NCBI GenBank assembly: GCA_021846565.1
Contig: JAJZWS010000001.1
Span: 19,810-83,809, forward strand
Reading direction: 5' to 3'
Length of the DNA stretch: 64,000 nucleotides
Source: Bacillota bacterium
GTDB lineage: Bacteria; Bacillota; Sulfobacillia; Sulfobacillales; JAIMBI01
In this document: one piece after another, positions 12,540 through 21,928 of the stretch
How the letters are laid out: each line of letters begins with the position of its first letter
Numbering within the stretch: position 1 is the first letter of the stretch
Position numbers and translations under genes: made by a program
Notes under the pieces: generated by a model
Told to the model about the DNA's origin: nothing
What the model saw: only the letters and a program-made list of their open reading frames with translations
Database searches by the model: none

Positions 12540-12925
12540 TGCCGAGACGCTTTCAGGTGACGGTGGATGGACACACGTATGAGGTGGAGGTGTCCGAGCT
12601 GACCGACACCCGCTCCGCGGCCGCCCCGGTTGTGAATCCGGCGCCGGCAGCCGAGTCGATGGCGAGAGCTGCGCTGGCGCCGGCCAAGATGGAGACCAAG
12701 GCCTCGGCCATTGGCGGCACCGTGGCCGCCCCCTTGCCCGGGGTGGCTTTGGAGGTGAAGGTGGCGGTGGGGGACCGGGTGTCGCTCGGGGACGTGCTGG
12801 TCATCTTGGAGGCCATGAAAATGGAAAACGAAATTGCCGCCCCCACAGCCGGGGTGGTTCGGACGGTGCATGTGGTGCCGGGTGCCAGCGTGGCGTCCGG
12901 GGACCCGCTGGTCACCCTCGGCTAG
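12533..12925 (+). CDS. Biotin carboxyl carrier protein (biotinyl domain)
   Basis: VTVDGHTYEVEVSEL N-terminus and biotinylation motif EAMKMENEI; ATG at 12539 is an alternative start. Confidence 0.92.
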   Translation: MVMPRRFQVTVDGHTYEVEVSELTDTRSAAAPVVNPAPAAESMARAALAPAKMETKASAIGGTVAAPLPGVALEVKVAVGDRVSLGDVLVILEAMKMENEIAAPTAGVVRTVHVVPGASVASGDPLVTLG

Positions 12926-12945
12926 CGAATTGGGTGTTGAACAGA

Positions 12946-12978
12946 GAGCCCGGCGCGGAGGAGTCCGGCGCCGGGCTC
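12946..12978. terminator. Bidirectional intrinsic-type hairpin between convergent genes
   Basis: GAGCCCGGCGC-N11-GCGCCGGGCTC perfect 11-bp stem followed by GTTGTTTT. Confidence 0.75.
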
Positions 12979-12993
12979 GTTGTTTTCGTGAGA

Positions 12994-13656
12994 CTACTTG
13001 GGGTTGGTGAGCCGGAGGTACCACTCGCGGTAGTCCAACCCGCGCGCCTTGGCTTCATCGGCCGTTTCGATCTTGTCCAAAGAGGCCGGCGCCGCCACCA
13101 CGACCGGCTCCCCGCGCTGCCAGTCCACCGGCGTCGCGTGGTTGGTGCGCGCCTTGACTTGGAGGCTGTCAAACACGCGCAGCAGCTCATCGACGGAGCG
13201 ACCGGTGGACAGCGGGTAGTACAGCAGTGCCCGCACGACGCCCGCGTCGTCGATGAAAAACACGGCGCGGACGGTCTCCGTGAGGGCATCCCCCGGGTGG
13301 ATCATGCCGTATTTCTTGGAAACGGCCATGTCCACATCCGCGATGATGGGAAACGGGATCGGGCGCCCCAACATCTCGCCCATGTTTTTCATCCAGGCAA
13401 GGTGGGCGGGTACCCCGTCCACGGACAGTCCCAAGAGATCAATGCCCCGCTGCTGGAATTCGTCGTATCGGCGGGCAAACTCCATGATTTCCGTGGAGCA
13501 CACCGGCGTGAAGTCGTTCGGATGGGAAAACAGCATCAGCCAGTGGCCGCGGTACTGCGACAGCGTCACGGGTCCGTGACTGCTTTTGGCCTCGAAGTCG
13601 GGGGCGGGCTCGCCGATGCGGGGCAGGCGCACGGCCACCTCTTCCACATGCTCCAT
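12994..13656 (-). CDS. Peroxiredoxin (Prx6/1-Cys-like)
   Basis: LFSHPNDFTPVCSTEIMEFARRYDEF, ADVDMAVSKKYGMIHPG. Confidence 0.93.
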   Translation of the reverse strand: MEHVEEVAVRLPRIGEPAPDFEAKSSHGPVTLSQYRGHWLMLFSHPNDFTPVCSTEIMEFARRYDEFQQRGIDLLGLSVDGVPAHLAWMKNMGEMLGRPIPFPIIADVDMAVSKKYGMIHPGDALTETVRAVFFIDDAGVVRALLYYPLSTGRSVDELLRVFDSLQVKARTNHATPVDWQRGEPVVVAAPASLDKIETADEAKARGLDYREWYLRLTNPK

Positions 13657-13697
13657 GGGTCACACTCCCTCCGCGCCGTCAACACGGTCGCTCACCC

Positions 13698-13703
13698 ATT
13701 ATA
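13698..13703 (-). promoter_or_regulatory. Putative -10 element (TATAAT on minus strand) for the peroxiredoxin gene
   Basis: Forward ATTATA about 42 nt upstream of the start codon. Confidence 0.4.
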
Positions 13704-13894
13704 AGGATCTAGACCGACCGTGGATATCCTATGCTGACCCCGCATGTGCGGCGCCGGCGCCAAGGCGTGACAGTGGGCAGGCCGAACCTGGGACATCCGC
13801 CGCTGAGTGCACAGGAGGGTTTCGGCAGGTTCCCGTGCGGGGCACACGAAAGCACGAGCGCGTCGCGACCGAGACACCGCCGCGGCCACGGCAT

Positions 13895-14150
13895 TTAATT
13901 GCTCGCGCGCGTGAGTGGCCGTGGGCTGGCACCGCCACGGGGGTCCTGGGCCCCAATGGGGTGGGGACACCGACGATCGTGCACCTCCTGCTTGGCCGGT
14001 TGAGGGTACAGGTGGAACGGTGTCGGTCATGGGGCGGAGCTACGGGTTGCGGGCACACGCTCGTCGATGGGGGCCACAGTCCCACTCTGGTGACGGTGAA
14101 CGGCTGCTCACATCGGGGCCCTGTACCCACGCGTGCGCTCCGTAGGCCAG
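13895..14150 (+). pseudogene. Decayed ABC transporter ATPase fragment (mutated Walker A, frameshifted)
   Basis: Frame of ORF 13586: GVLGPNGVGTPTIVHLLLGRLR; next frame (ORF 13915): GTVSVMGRSYGLRAHARR, both in ABC order. Confidence 0.6.
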
Positions 14151-14305
14151 TGCCGAGCCGAAAACGGCGCGGCAACCTCGCCGCGGAAATATATTGGCCG
14201 CGGCACGGCCGAAACAGGAATGATGGCACTCCTTGGAGAAGTCTTACGACAACCGCCGGTGACCACGGCCCGTTGGTGGTGAGCCGGTCCAAGGGGGAAA
14301 ACAGC

Positions 14306-15982
14306 ATGACCATCCGTGACGCCGATGACGACTCCGGGTTGCCGGGACTCATGATGGATGACCTGCCACTCACCACTAATTGGATTCTGCGCCGCGCCGC
14401 GACGGTGTTTGGGGACCGCCCGGTGGTTACGCGGACACCGGACGGCGGGCGCCACCGCTACACGTATCGCGGCATGGCCGAGCGCGCGCGCCGGCTGAGC
14501 GGGGGATTGCGTCAACTGGGCATCCGAAGCGGCGACCGGGTGGCCACGCTGGCGATGAACCACCATCAGCATCTTGAGGCGTATTTTGGTGTTCCGGGGA
14601 TGGGCGCGGTGCTGCATACGGTGAACCCGCGGCTTCACGCCCAGGACCTCATTCATATTGTCACGGAGGCAGCGGACCGGGTTATGATTGTGGACCAGGC
14701 GCTGTGGCCGGTCTGGGCGGCCATTCGGGACCAGGTCTCGGTGGCTGTGACGGTGGTGGTGGAGGATGGGACGGGACCGGTGCCGGCCGGAACGCTGCCG
14801 TACGAACAGCTGGTGGCAGCGGGGGACGACTCCCCGCTGGACGATGTGGTGGGCCACGACCGGCAGGCGGCGGCACTGTGCTACACCTCGGGCACCACTG
14901 GGCAGCCCAAGGGGGTGATGTACTCCCACCGGAGTTTGGTGTTGCACGCCCTGGCCGAGGCGGGAGCGGACTCCATCGCGCTGTCCGCCCGGGATGTCGT
15001 GTTGCCGGTAGTGCCGATGTTTCACGTCAACGCGTGGGGGCTGCCGTACGGGGCAGCTCTCCATGGCAGCGGACTGGTGCTGCCGGGTCACGACCTCACA
15101 CCTGTGGGCCTCCTGACGCTGATGTCAGAAACCGGTACCACCCTCACGGCTGGGGTGCCCACCATCTGGATGGGGATTTTGGCGGAGTTGGATGCGCATC
15201 CCGACCGCTATGACTTGTCTCGGCTCCATACCATGCTGGTGGGGGGCGCGGCCGTGCCGGCCGCCGTGCTCCAGGGGTATCGAGACCGCCATGGACTCCG
15301 TGTGCTGCATGCGTGGGGCATGACGGAAACCACCCCACTGGGGTCGGTGGCGCATGTGCCTGCCGGCGTTGACGGCGGACCCGGGCCCGAAGGAGATTAC
15401 TATCGGCTGTCTCAGGGGCGTCCCGCGGCACTGGTGGAGGTGCGGGCGCGCGGCGAATCGGGCCTGGTCCCGTGGGACGGGAGCACCGCCGGCGAGCTGG
15501 AAGTGCGCGGTCCCTGGGTGGCCGCGCACTACTACGGCGGCGATGACGACGGGAAGTTCACGCCCGATGGGTGGTTCCGGACGGGTGACGTGGTGACCAT
15601 CGATCCCCTCGGCTATCTGGTCATGCGGGACCGGACAAAGGACTTGGTGAAGTCCGGCGGGGAGTGGATCAGCTCGGTGGCGCTGGAAAATGCGCTGATG
15701 AGCCATCCGGCGGTGGCCGAGGCCGCCGTCATTGCGGTGCCCCATCCCCAATGGCAGGAGCGGCCGGTGGCCGTGCTGGTGGCTCGGGGCGCCGAGCGTC
15801 CGCCGGACGAGGAGCTGGCGGCCCTTCTCACGCCGCAGTTCGCGAGCTGGTGGCTGCCGGATGCATACCGTTGGGTGGAGGCCATTCCGCGGACGGCCAC
15901 CGGAAAATTTCTCAAGGCGGCCCTGCGGGAGCAGTTTCGCGACACGCTGGGCGGCGCCGAGGAAACTGGGGAGGTGCGGTGA
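14306..15982 (+). CDS. AMP-dependent acyl-CoA synthetase/ligase
   Basis: ALCYTSGTTGQPKGVMYSHRS, HAWGMTETTPLGS, DGWFRTGDV, RTKDLVKSGGEWISS; ATG at 14306 in frame of the longer ORF. Confidence 0.94.
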   Translation: MTIRDADDDSGLPGLMMDDLPLTTNWILRRAATVFGDRPVVTRTPDGGRHRYTYRGMAERARRLSGGLRQLGIRSGDRVATLAMNHHQHLEAYFGVPGMGAVLHTVNPRLHAQDLIHIVTEAADRVMIVDQALWPVWAAIRDQVSVAVTVVVEDGTGPVPAGTLPYEQLVAAGDDSPLDDVVGHDRQAAALCYTSGTTGQPKGVMYSHRSLVLHALAEAGADSIALSARDVVLPVVPMFHVNAWGLPYGAALHGSGLVLPGHDLTPVGLLTLMSETGTTLTAGVPTIWMGILAELDAHPDRYDLSRLHTMLVGGAAVPAAVLQGYRDRHGLRVLHAWGMTETTPLGSVAHVPAGVDGGPGPEGDYYRLSQGRPAALVEVRARGESGLVPWDGSTAGELEVRGPWVAAHYYGGDDDGKFTPDGWFRTGDVVTIDPLGYLVMRDRTKDLVKSGGEWISSVALENALMSHPAVAEAAVIAVPHPQWQERPVAVLVARGAERPPDEELAALLTPQFASWWLPDAYRWVEAIPRTATGKFLKAALREQFRDTLGGAEETGEVR

Positions 15983-16773
15983 TGGCGGACGAGCGGGCCC
16001 TGGCGGTGGACTGGACCGACGCCCCCGTGATGGTGTTTGGCGGGGGCTCCGGGTTGGGGGAGGCCAGCGTCGCGAGCCTGGCTCGCCTGGGAGCCCGAGT
16101 CGCCGTGGTGGACGTCAACCCGGCCGCGGCCCGGCGGGTCGCCGCGCCGCTTGGGGGGCGCGGCCTCGCGCTGGAGGCGGATGTCACGGCGGCCGAGCCG
16201 GTGGCGGCGGCGGTGGCGGCGGTCACCGCTCGCTGGGGGGCGGTCCGGGGCGTGGTGCACACGGCGGGCATCGCGATAGCTGAGCGCATCCTAGGCAAAG
16301 GCGGCCCGCATGACCTCGAGCGGTTTTCCCGTGTGGTGTCGGTGAACCTGGTGGGAACCTTCAACGTGCTGCGTCTGACCGCCCGCGCGATGACCGCCAA
16401 TGTGCCGGATGACGAGGGCCAGCGCGGGGTCATCGTGGTGACGACGTCGGTCGCGGCGTTCGAGGGGCAGGTGGGCCAGGCAGCCTACGCGGCGTCCAAG
16501 GGCGGTGTGGCGGCCCTGGTGTTGCCGGCGGCGCGGGAACTGGCGCGGGACGGCATTCGGGTGGTGGGCATTGCGCCGGGGATCTTTGAAACCCCCATGA
16601 TGGCGGGCCTGCCCGAAGCGGCGCGTCAGTCCTTGGGCCAGCAGGTGCCATTTCCCCCGCGCCTCGGGCGGCCGGCCGAATACGCGGATCTGGTGACCCA
16701 CATTTTTTCGAACCCGATGCTGAACGGCACGGTGATCCGCTTGGACGGGGCGATTCGCATGGCCCCGCGTTAG
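15982..16773 (+). CDS. SDR family oxidoreductase (type-2 3-hydroxyacyl-CoA dehydrogenase-like)
   Basis: VFGGGSGLGEASV nucleotide site, SVAAFEGQVGQAAYAASKGG active site; TGATG coupling with the ligase. Confidence 0.88.
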   Translation: MADERALAVDWTDAPVMVFGGGSGLGEASVASLARLGARVAVVDVNPAAARRVAAPLGGRGLALEADVTAAEPVAAAVAAVTARWGAVRGVVHTAGIAIAERILGKGGPHDLERFSRVVSVNLVGTFNVLRLTARAMTANVPDDEGQRGVIVVTTSVAAFEGQVGQAAYAASKGGVAALVLPAARELARDGIRVVGIAPGIFETPMMAGLPEAARQSLGQQVPFPPRLGRPAEYADLVTHIFSNPMLNGTVIRLDGAIRMAPR

Positions 16774-16798
16774 CCCCCGGGCAGCAGGGAGGTGCGCG

Positions 16799-17845
16799 AT
16801 GCGCGACGCCGAGTCGGTCCTGATGGTGTTCCTCACGAGCTACCGGGACATTGTGGGGGCCGAGCACCTGGAACACAAGCTGTCCGCCATCGCCGGCGCG
16901 CTGGTGCGGGCTGGCCTGTTTCGGCGCGCGGCGGTGCAGGTGTATGGGTCGGTTTATGGAGAAAAGCTTTTCGGCTTGGCGGGGCTGACGCCCGAAGAAG
17001 AAGACTGGATCCGCACGCACGACGTGCTCCCGGAACAGGAGTACGCGCGCATGCAGGAACATGGCATTCGCATTGAAGAAGTCTATTTCGTGCCGCACGA
17101 CCGCCTCCGGCGCGTGTTGCCCAATGTGGACGACATTTTGCTGTCGGACACCTCCCGAGACCCTGACGACTGGAAGGCTGGGCAATGGCATCCCGACGAC
17201 ATGTTGTACATGCCCCTCATAGCGTCGAACGGATACCCGCTGGGCAACATCACCGCCGATGCGCCGTTTGACAACCGGGTTCCCGACCTCGCGACCGCTG
17301 CGTTGCTGGCCCCGTTCGTGGCGATGGCGGCGGGCACCATCGAGCAGGAGCTCAACCGGCGGCGCGACTACCTAACCCAGTGCTTCAACGGACAGTTTTT
17401 TCGCGACGAGGTGAGCCGCCGCCTGGGTGTACCGGGCCGCCCCCTGGGGCTGGCGTTTGTTGATATGAACGGGTTGAAGGCGGTCAACGACCGCCTGGGG
17501 CATGAGGCGGGCGACCGCGCCATTCAGGCCACAGCCGACGCGCTGCGCAAGCTGGTGGCTGACCTGACGCGCATGGTGTTTCGCGACCCCGTGGTGTGCC
17601 GCCTGTACGGCGACGAATTTGGCGTCCTGTTCCACCCAGATTCGGCGGTCACCCCCGAGGCAGTGGCCCGCGCGATGCTGGCAGCCTGGCCAGCAGAGGT
17701 GCCGGCAGCCGCCATTGGGGTGGCAGTTCGGCAGCCCGATGACGACCCGCGCAGTTTGGTGCGGCGGGCCGAAGAGCGCATGTACGCGGCCAAGCGGGCC
17801 ATGCGCCCGCCAGGCGCCAGCGAGGCGCGGCGTGCCACGGAGTAG
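16799..17845 (+). CDS. GGDEF-domain protein with N-terminal sensor-like region (YGDEF variant)
   Basis: LGLAFVDMNGLKAVNDRLGHEAGDRAIQATADALR...RLYGDEFGVLF. Confidence 0.85.
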   Translation: MRDAESVLMVFLTSYRDIVGAEHLEHKLSAIAGALVRAGLFRRAAVQVYGSVYGEKLFGLAGLTPEEEDWIRTHDVLPEQEYARMQEHGIRIEEVYFVPHDRLRRVLPNVDDILLSDTSRDPDDWKAGQWHPDDMLYMPLIASNGYPLGNITADAPFDNRVPDLATAALLAPFVAMAAGTIEQELNRRRDYLTQCFNGQFFRDEVSRRLGVPGRPLGLAFVDMNGLKAVNDRLGHEAGDRAIQATADALRKLVADLTRMVFRDPVVCRLYGDEFGVLFHPDSAVTPEAVARAMLAAWPAEVPAAAIGVAVRQPDDDPRSLVRRAEERMYAAKRAMRPPGASEARRATE

Positions 17846-17916
17846 GGCGAAACGCTCGTTTTGTCGTATCCTCAGCATATGGGGGATGGCGAGGAAGACG
17901 GCTCCGAAGGCGAGGC

Positions 17917-18846
17917 GTGTCACCGGTGTCATGGCTCAACGGCAGCGTGTCAAATGGCATCAGCGCTGTGGGGGATTTTTCCGGGATCCACTTGGAGGAT
18001 GTCACGGTGCAGGTGGACGGCTTGTCCCGTCCGGCGCTGGACCGGGTGTCCCTCCGCCAGGGGGCGGGGTGCCTGACAGTGCTGGGGCCACGCGGGTGTG
18101 GCAAATCAACCCTGTTGAACGTGGTCGCGTCCCGGGTGGCCCCCTCCCAGGGGACGGCACGCGTGGGCGGGGCGGACGTGGCCCAGGATCCGCTGGCGGT
18201 CCGCCGCCTGGTGGGGTACGTCCCCGAGACGGTGACGGTGCCGGACGATCTTACGCTTTTCGAATACTTGCTGGAGCTGGCACGCCTTGACGGGTTGGGA
18301 AGGGAATCCCGCGACCGTGTCGAGGCGGCGATGGCTGCGGTGCACTTGGCAACAGCCTCCCAGCGCCGCCTAAAGGCATTTTCCGGGGGCATGAAGCGGC
18401 GGGCACTGCTGGCGCAGGCGCTCATGAAGGATCCGGCGGTGCTGGTTGTGGAAACCCCGACCGCCGGGCTTGATCCGTACGAGCAGCTCATGACGCTCGA
18501 CCTTGTGCGGTCGCTGGCGGAAGATCGGCCCGTCCTGTTGTCCACCACGGTGGTGGACGACGTACAAGATTTGGGTGGGCACGTGGCGGTACTGGACCGC
18601 GGTCGTCTCATCCGTCGCCTACCCGCAAGGGAGCTCGCCCTCATGGCGCGGGGCCTGGTGTGGGAATTGCCCTGGAGCTTTCGCGCCCGCATGGAGGGCT
18701 TGGTCTTTCCCGGTCCGCGGCCCGACACGGTCGCGGTGCTGGCCGATGCGTCCCCCCACCAGGTGGCCCGTCCCGTGGATCCCACGCCCGAGTATGGCTA
18801 CCTCGTGCTTTTGTGGAACAGTCGACGGGAGCGCCAAAGCGCGTGA
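17917..18846 (+). CDS. ABC transporter ATP-binding protein 1 (degenerate Walker B Glu and H-loop)
   Basis: Walker A GPRGCGKST and signature FSGGMKRR intact; Walker B/D-loop VLVVETPTAGLDP; H-loop position LLSTTVVDD. Exact start uncertain. Confidence 0.88.
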   Translation: MSPVSWLNGSVSNGISAVGDFSGIHLEDVTVQVDGLSRPALDRVSLRQGAGCLTVLGPRGCGKSTLLNVVASRVAPSQGTARVGGADVAQDPLAVRRLVGYVPETVTVPDDLTLFEYLLELARLDGLGRESRDRVEAAMAAVHLATASQRRLKAFSGGMKRRALLAQALMKDPAVLVVETPTAGLDPYEQLMTLDLVRSLAEDRPVLLSTTVVDDVQDLGGHVAVLDRGRLIRRLPARELALMARGLVWELPWSFRARMEGLVFPGPRPDTVAVLADASPHQVARPVDPTPEYGYLVLLWNSRRERQSA

Positions 18847-19763
18847 GCGACGTGGCGATGAAAGTGCGGGGGCTGGTTCAGTACGGTCACGGCGTGGAGG
18901 CGTCGGAGATTTTGCACGAGGTGACGCTGGACCTGCGCACCGGGCTGACGGCCTTGGTGGGCCCGAACGGCGCTGGCAAAACGACGCTCCTGCGGTCTCT
19001 GGCCGGTATCCTGCCCTTGGAGGAAGGACACATCGAGGTGGGGGACGTGGCCATGCAGGACCGCCCAACCGCGGTGCGCCGCCGCGTGGGGTACCTGCCT
19101 CAGTTTCCCGGGGTTTACCGCCGGCTCACCGTCTGGGAGCACGTGTGGCGACAGCAGGCGTGGCTGTTGGGTCATGCACCGGAGCAGGAGGACATCCGGA
19201 CCGCGCTCCGGCACTTTGGCCTGCTGCACCGGGCAGACTGGAGCGCGGGGAGGCTCTCCGCCTCGGAGCGCCGCTGGCTGGCGCTGGCTATGCTGTGGGC
19301 CCGCCGTGTGCCCGTGATGCTGCTGGATGAGCCCACGGCCGGGCTGGATCTGGAGGAGCGTCTCGCGTTGTGGGATGTGCTGGCAGCACTGCTTCACGAG
19401 CCGGATGGTCCCCGGGCCATCTTGGTCACAACCCACCTGCTCGACGAAGTGGCGCGGTTTTGCAGTGACGCCATGATGCTGGTGCAGGGGCGCATGGTGT
19501 ACCAGGGACCCGTGGCCGGTCTGGCTGGCCGCGCCCAGGGGCGAACGTGGTATGTGCCGCGGGGTGTCCCGGTCGCGGACGCGGTAGAGGTGGGCGTGGA
19601 CTTGGCGGAGGACCGGCGGCTCGTGGTGTCGGTCGGCGAGCGGGCCGAGGGGGGCGCGCCGTTTACGCCCCGCGCCCCTCGGCTGCTGGATGGCTATCTG
19701 GTGGTGGAGCGGCAGTGGCTGGAAGGGAGGTGGGCCGATGGCCGTCGGGCCCCCCGACGTTAG
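18843..19763 (+). CDS. ABC transporter ATP-binding protein 2 (degenerate signature)
   Basis: Walker A GPNGAGKTT, signature position LSASERRW, Walker B MLLDEPTAGLD, H-loop ILVTTHLLDE; GTGA coupling. Confidence 0.9.
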   Translation: MSDVAMKVRGLVQYGHGVEASEILHEVTLDLRTGLTALVGPNGAGKTTLLRSLAGILPLEEGHIEVGDVAMQDRPTAVRRRVGYLPQFPGVYRRLTVWEHVWRQQAWLLGHAPEQEDIRTALRHFGLLHRADWSAGRLSASERRWLALAMLWARRVPVMLLDEPTAGLDLEERLALWDVLAALLHEPDGPRAILVTTHLLDEVARFCSDAMMLVQGRMVYQGPVAGLAGRAQGRTWYVPRGVPVADAVEVGVDLAEDRRLVVSVGERAEGGAPFTPRAPRLLDGYLVVERQWLEGRWADGRRAPRR

Positions 19764-21909
19764 GCCGTCCGGGGCGGGTCTCCCGCGAGGCACGGCGGTC
19801 TGGGTGCTGGCGGGCGACACCTGGCGCCAGAGCTGGCGAGAAGTGGTGGTGCGCACCGAACTGGTCGCCCTGCTGTTCCTGTCCCTGATTGCGGGTGTGG
19901 CTGCGGTGGGGTCGCCCACCGCAGGGGCTGGCGCCATTCAGATGCTGGCGATATGCCTGATGCTGGTGCCGTTTGCCGTGGTGCTGGCTGCAGGGCAGGT
20001 GTGGCGCAGCCCGGAGGCCGAGGTGGCGGTGTTCGCCCGCCCCGTCACGGCGGCGGGATACGTGCTGGGCCGCACTCTGGGGCTCGTGGCCGTTGGGGCG
20101 GCCATGCTGTTGGCGGTGAACGTGCTGGGCTCGCTGGCCCTGTTTGGCATCGCCCGGCTGCCATTGGGGTCTTCGATCGCGTGGAATACGGCCTGGTCCG
20201 TCTTGGCGGTGGGACCGAGCCTGGTGCTGACGGCTTCAGCGGCGGTCTGGCTGGTGGGGCGAACCGGGGGCGGAGCGCGCTACTTCACCCTGGGCATCCT
20301 GGGGAGTCTCGTGGTGGCTTTTGTGGAGTACAAGTGGACGGCCTTGGCGGCGGCGCTGGACCCGCACCTGGTGCTCTGGAGTCCGTTCCCGGGTCTGCTG
20401 ACCCTGGGACTGGCGCTGCCGCCCGAACTGCTGGGACCCACGCCCGGCTGGCTGTGGGCCAACCGGGCCGTTTGGCTGGTCGTGGCGGTCATCCTACTGT
20501 TGGCGGCCATTCGGGAGCGGGACCGGGGCCGTGCCACGCCGTCCGCGAGCCCGTCGCGGGACCGGCAGCTGTACCGGAGCGCGGTGGTGGCCCTGGGGAT
20601 GGTGATGGTATGGTTGGAGGCGGGCGCGCTGTCCTTGTCGCCGGGGGTGCTTCCGACGGGGGCAGCCGCTACGGCAGCTCGCAGCACGGGCCTCCGGGCG
20701 GCCGGACCGCTCGCGCTCTCCGTGGCCGTCAATCAGGCCAGCGGGGTGGTTGACGGGACGGCCACCGTGCACGTGGTCACCACGGCCCGGTCGTCGCAGC
20801 TGTTGTGGTTTTGGCTGAATCGGGGTCTCGTGGTTCAGAGAGCCACGTGGAACGGCCAGTCCGCCGCCATTGCCCACGCAGGCGGGCGGGTGTTGGCCGG
20901 CACGGCCGCCCGCCTGGTGGCGGTCCGGGTGCCCGGCGGCTCCGGCACCCTGGGACTGACGTACGCCGGCCGGCTGCTTCCCTTGGCGACGTGGCTGCCC
21001 ACCCCCCCGTTTGGACCCGGAAGCAACGCCGCCACGGCCTACGCCGGGGGTGGGCGGGTGTTCTGGTCAGGCGCGGGGGCCTGGTATCCGCGGCTACTCG
21101 CTGCGCGTGGTGCGGGCGCGCCGATCTTTACGCCCACCTCCCTGTCGTGGCACCTGACGGGAACGGGACCCCGCGTGTCCGCGTGGAGTGGTCTTCCCCG
21201 CCCTAATGCCACCGGGATGCTGCCGTCCGTCCTGTGGCTCCAGGGACCTTATCACCAGACGGTGGTGGATGGCGTGAGCGTATACACCCGCCGCGGCGTC
21301 GGGCCCGTGCAACAGGCGTCGCTGTCGGCGTACGCGGCCGCACTCAAGGTGCTGGGGCGGTGGCTGCCGGGGGAGACGGGCACCGTGCCGGTGATGGTGG
21401 TGGACCCCCTCCTGACCCATCCCGCGATGACGCCCGCGTTTGTGGCGCTGCCCGGCAATCAGCCGTACTGCATCCCGGCCGACCCCGTGGTGGGAGCATG
21501 CACGACATCGGAGCCCACGTCCCCAGCGCCGTGGCTGCGCCTGGCGGCGTTGGGCTGGGAGAATGCCCTCGGCCTCGCTCCAGGAGGGTCGCGAGTCACG
21601 ACCCCGGCGTGGCCCGCAGGCGACCAGCGCGAGCAACTTGTAGGCGTGCTGGCCGCCGCCACCGTCATGCGGGCCGATGCCGGCGGCCCGGTGGCCCGTG
21701 CCGTCGCCCTGGCGGGCTATCAGCGGCGATCCACGCTTCCGGTGGTGGGGCGCCTGTCCGCCGCGCGGGCGGCGGAGTTGAAGCAGTTGGCGGGTTGGGC
21801 GGCCAGCGCGAGCGCCAGCCAGTGGGCGGGAATGGTGGCGCGGGTCGTCGGCACGGCGGCGCACGGCGCTTTGTCGTGGTCCAACGTCGCGGCGGCCGAA
21901 TCGTCCTAA
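19738..21909 (+). CDS. ABC-2-type membrane protein with large C-terminal extracytoplasmic domain
   Basis: Multiple N-terminal hydrophobic segments, then ~400 aa soluble region; coupled to the ATPase pair. Confidence 0.7.
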   Translation: MAVGPPDVRPSGAGLPRGTAVWVLAGDTWRQSWREVVVRTELVALLFLSLIAGVAAVGSPTAGAGAIQMLAICLMLVPFAVVLAAGQVWRSPEAEVAVFARPVTAAGYVLGRTLGLVAVGAAMLLAVNVLGSLALFGIARLPLGSSIAWNTAWSVLAVGPSLVLTASAAVWLVGRTGGGARYFTLGILGSLVVAFVEYKWTALAAALDPHLVLWSPFPGLLTLGLALPPELLGPTPGWLWANRAVWLVVAVILLLAAIRERDRGRATPSASPSRDRQLYRSAVVALGMVMVWLEAGALSLSPGVLPTGAAATAARSTGLRAAGPLALSVAVNQASGVVDGTATVHVVTTARSSQLLWFWLNRGLVVQRATWNGQSAAIAHAGGRVLAGTAARLVAVRVPGGSGTLGLTYAGRLLPLATWLPTPPFGPGSNAATAYAGGGRVFWSGAGAWYPRLLAARGAGAPIFTPTSLSWHLTGTGPRVSAWSGLPRPNATGMLPSVLWLQGPYHQTVVDGVSVYTRRGVGPVQQASLSAYAAALKVLGRWLPGETGTVPVMVVDPLLTHPAMTPAFVALPGNQPYCIPADPVVGACTTSEPTSPAPWLRLAALGWENALGLAPGGSRVTTPAWPAGDQREQLVGVLAAATVMRADAGGPVARAVALAGYQRRSTLPVVGRLSAARAAELKQLAGWAASASASQWAGMVARVVGTAAHGALSWSNVAAAESS

Positions 21910-21928
21910 ACGGGAGAGGGAGGAAATC

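Noticed and set aside
13586-14305. N-terminal 240-aa extension of the acyl-CoA ligase ORF
   Set aside because: Contains ABC relic peptide and low-quality sequence; the ligase starts at 14306.
18798-19937. 379-aa minus-strand ORF over ABC ATPase 2
   Set aside because: Antisense frame; plus strand has unambiguous ABC motifs.
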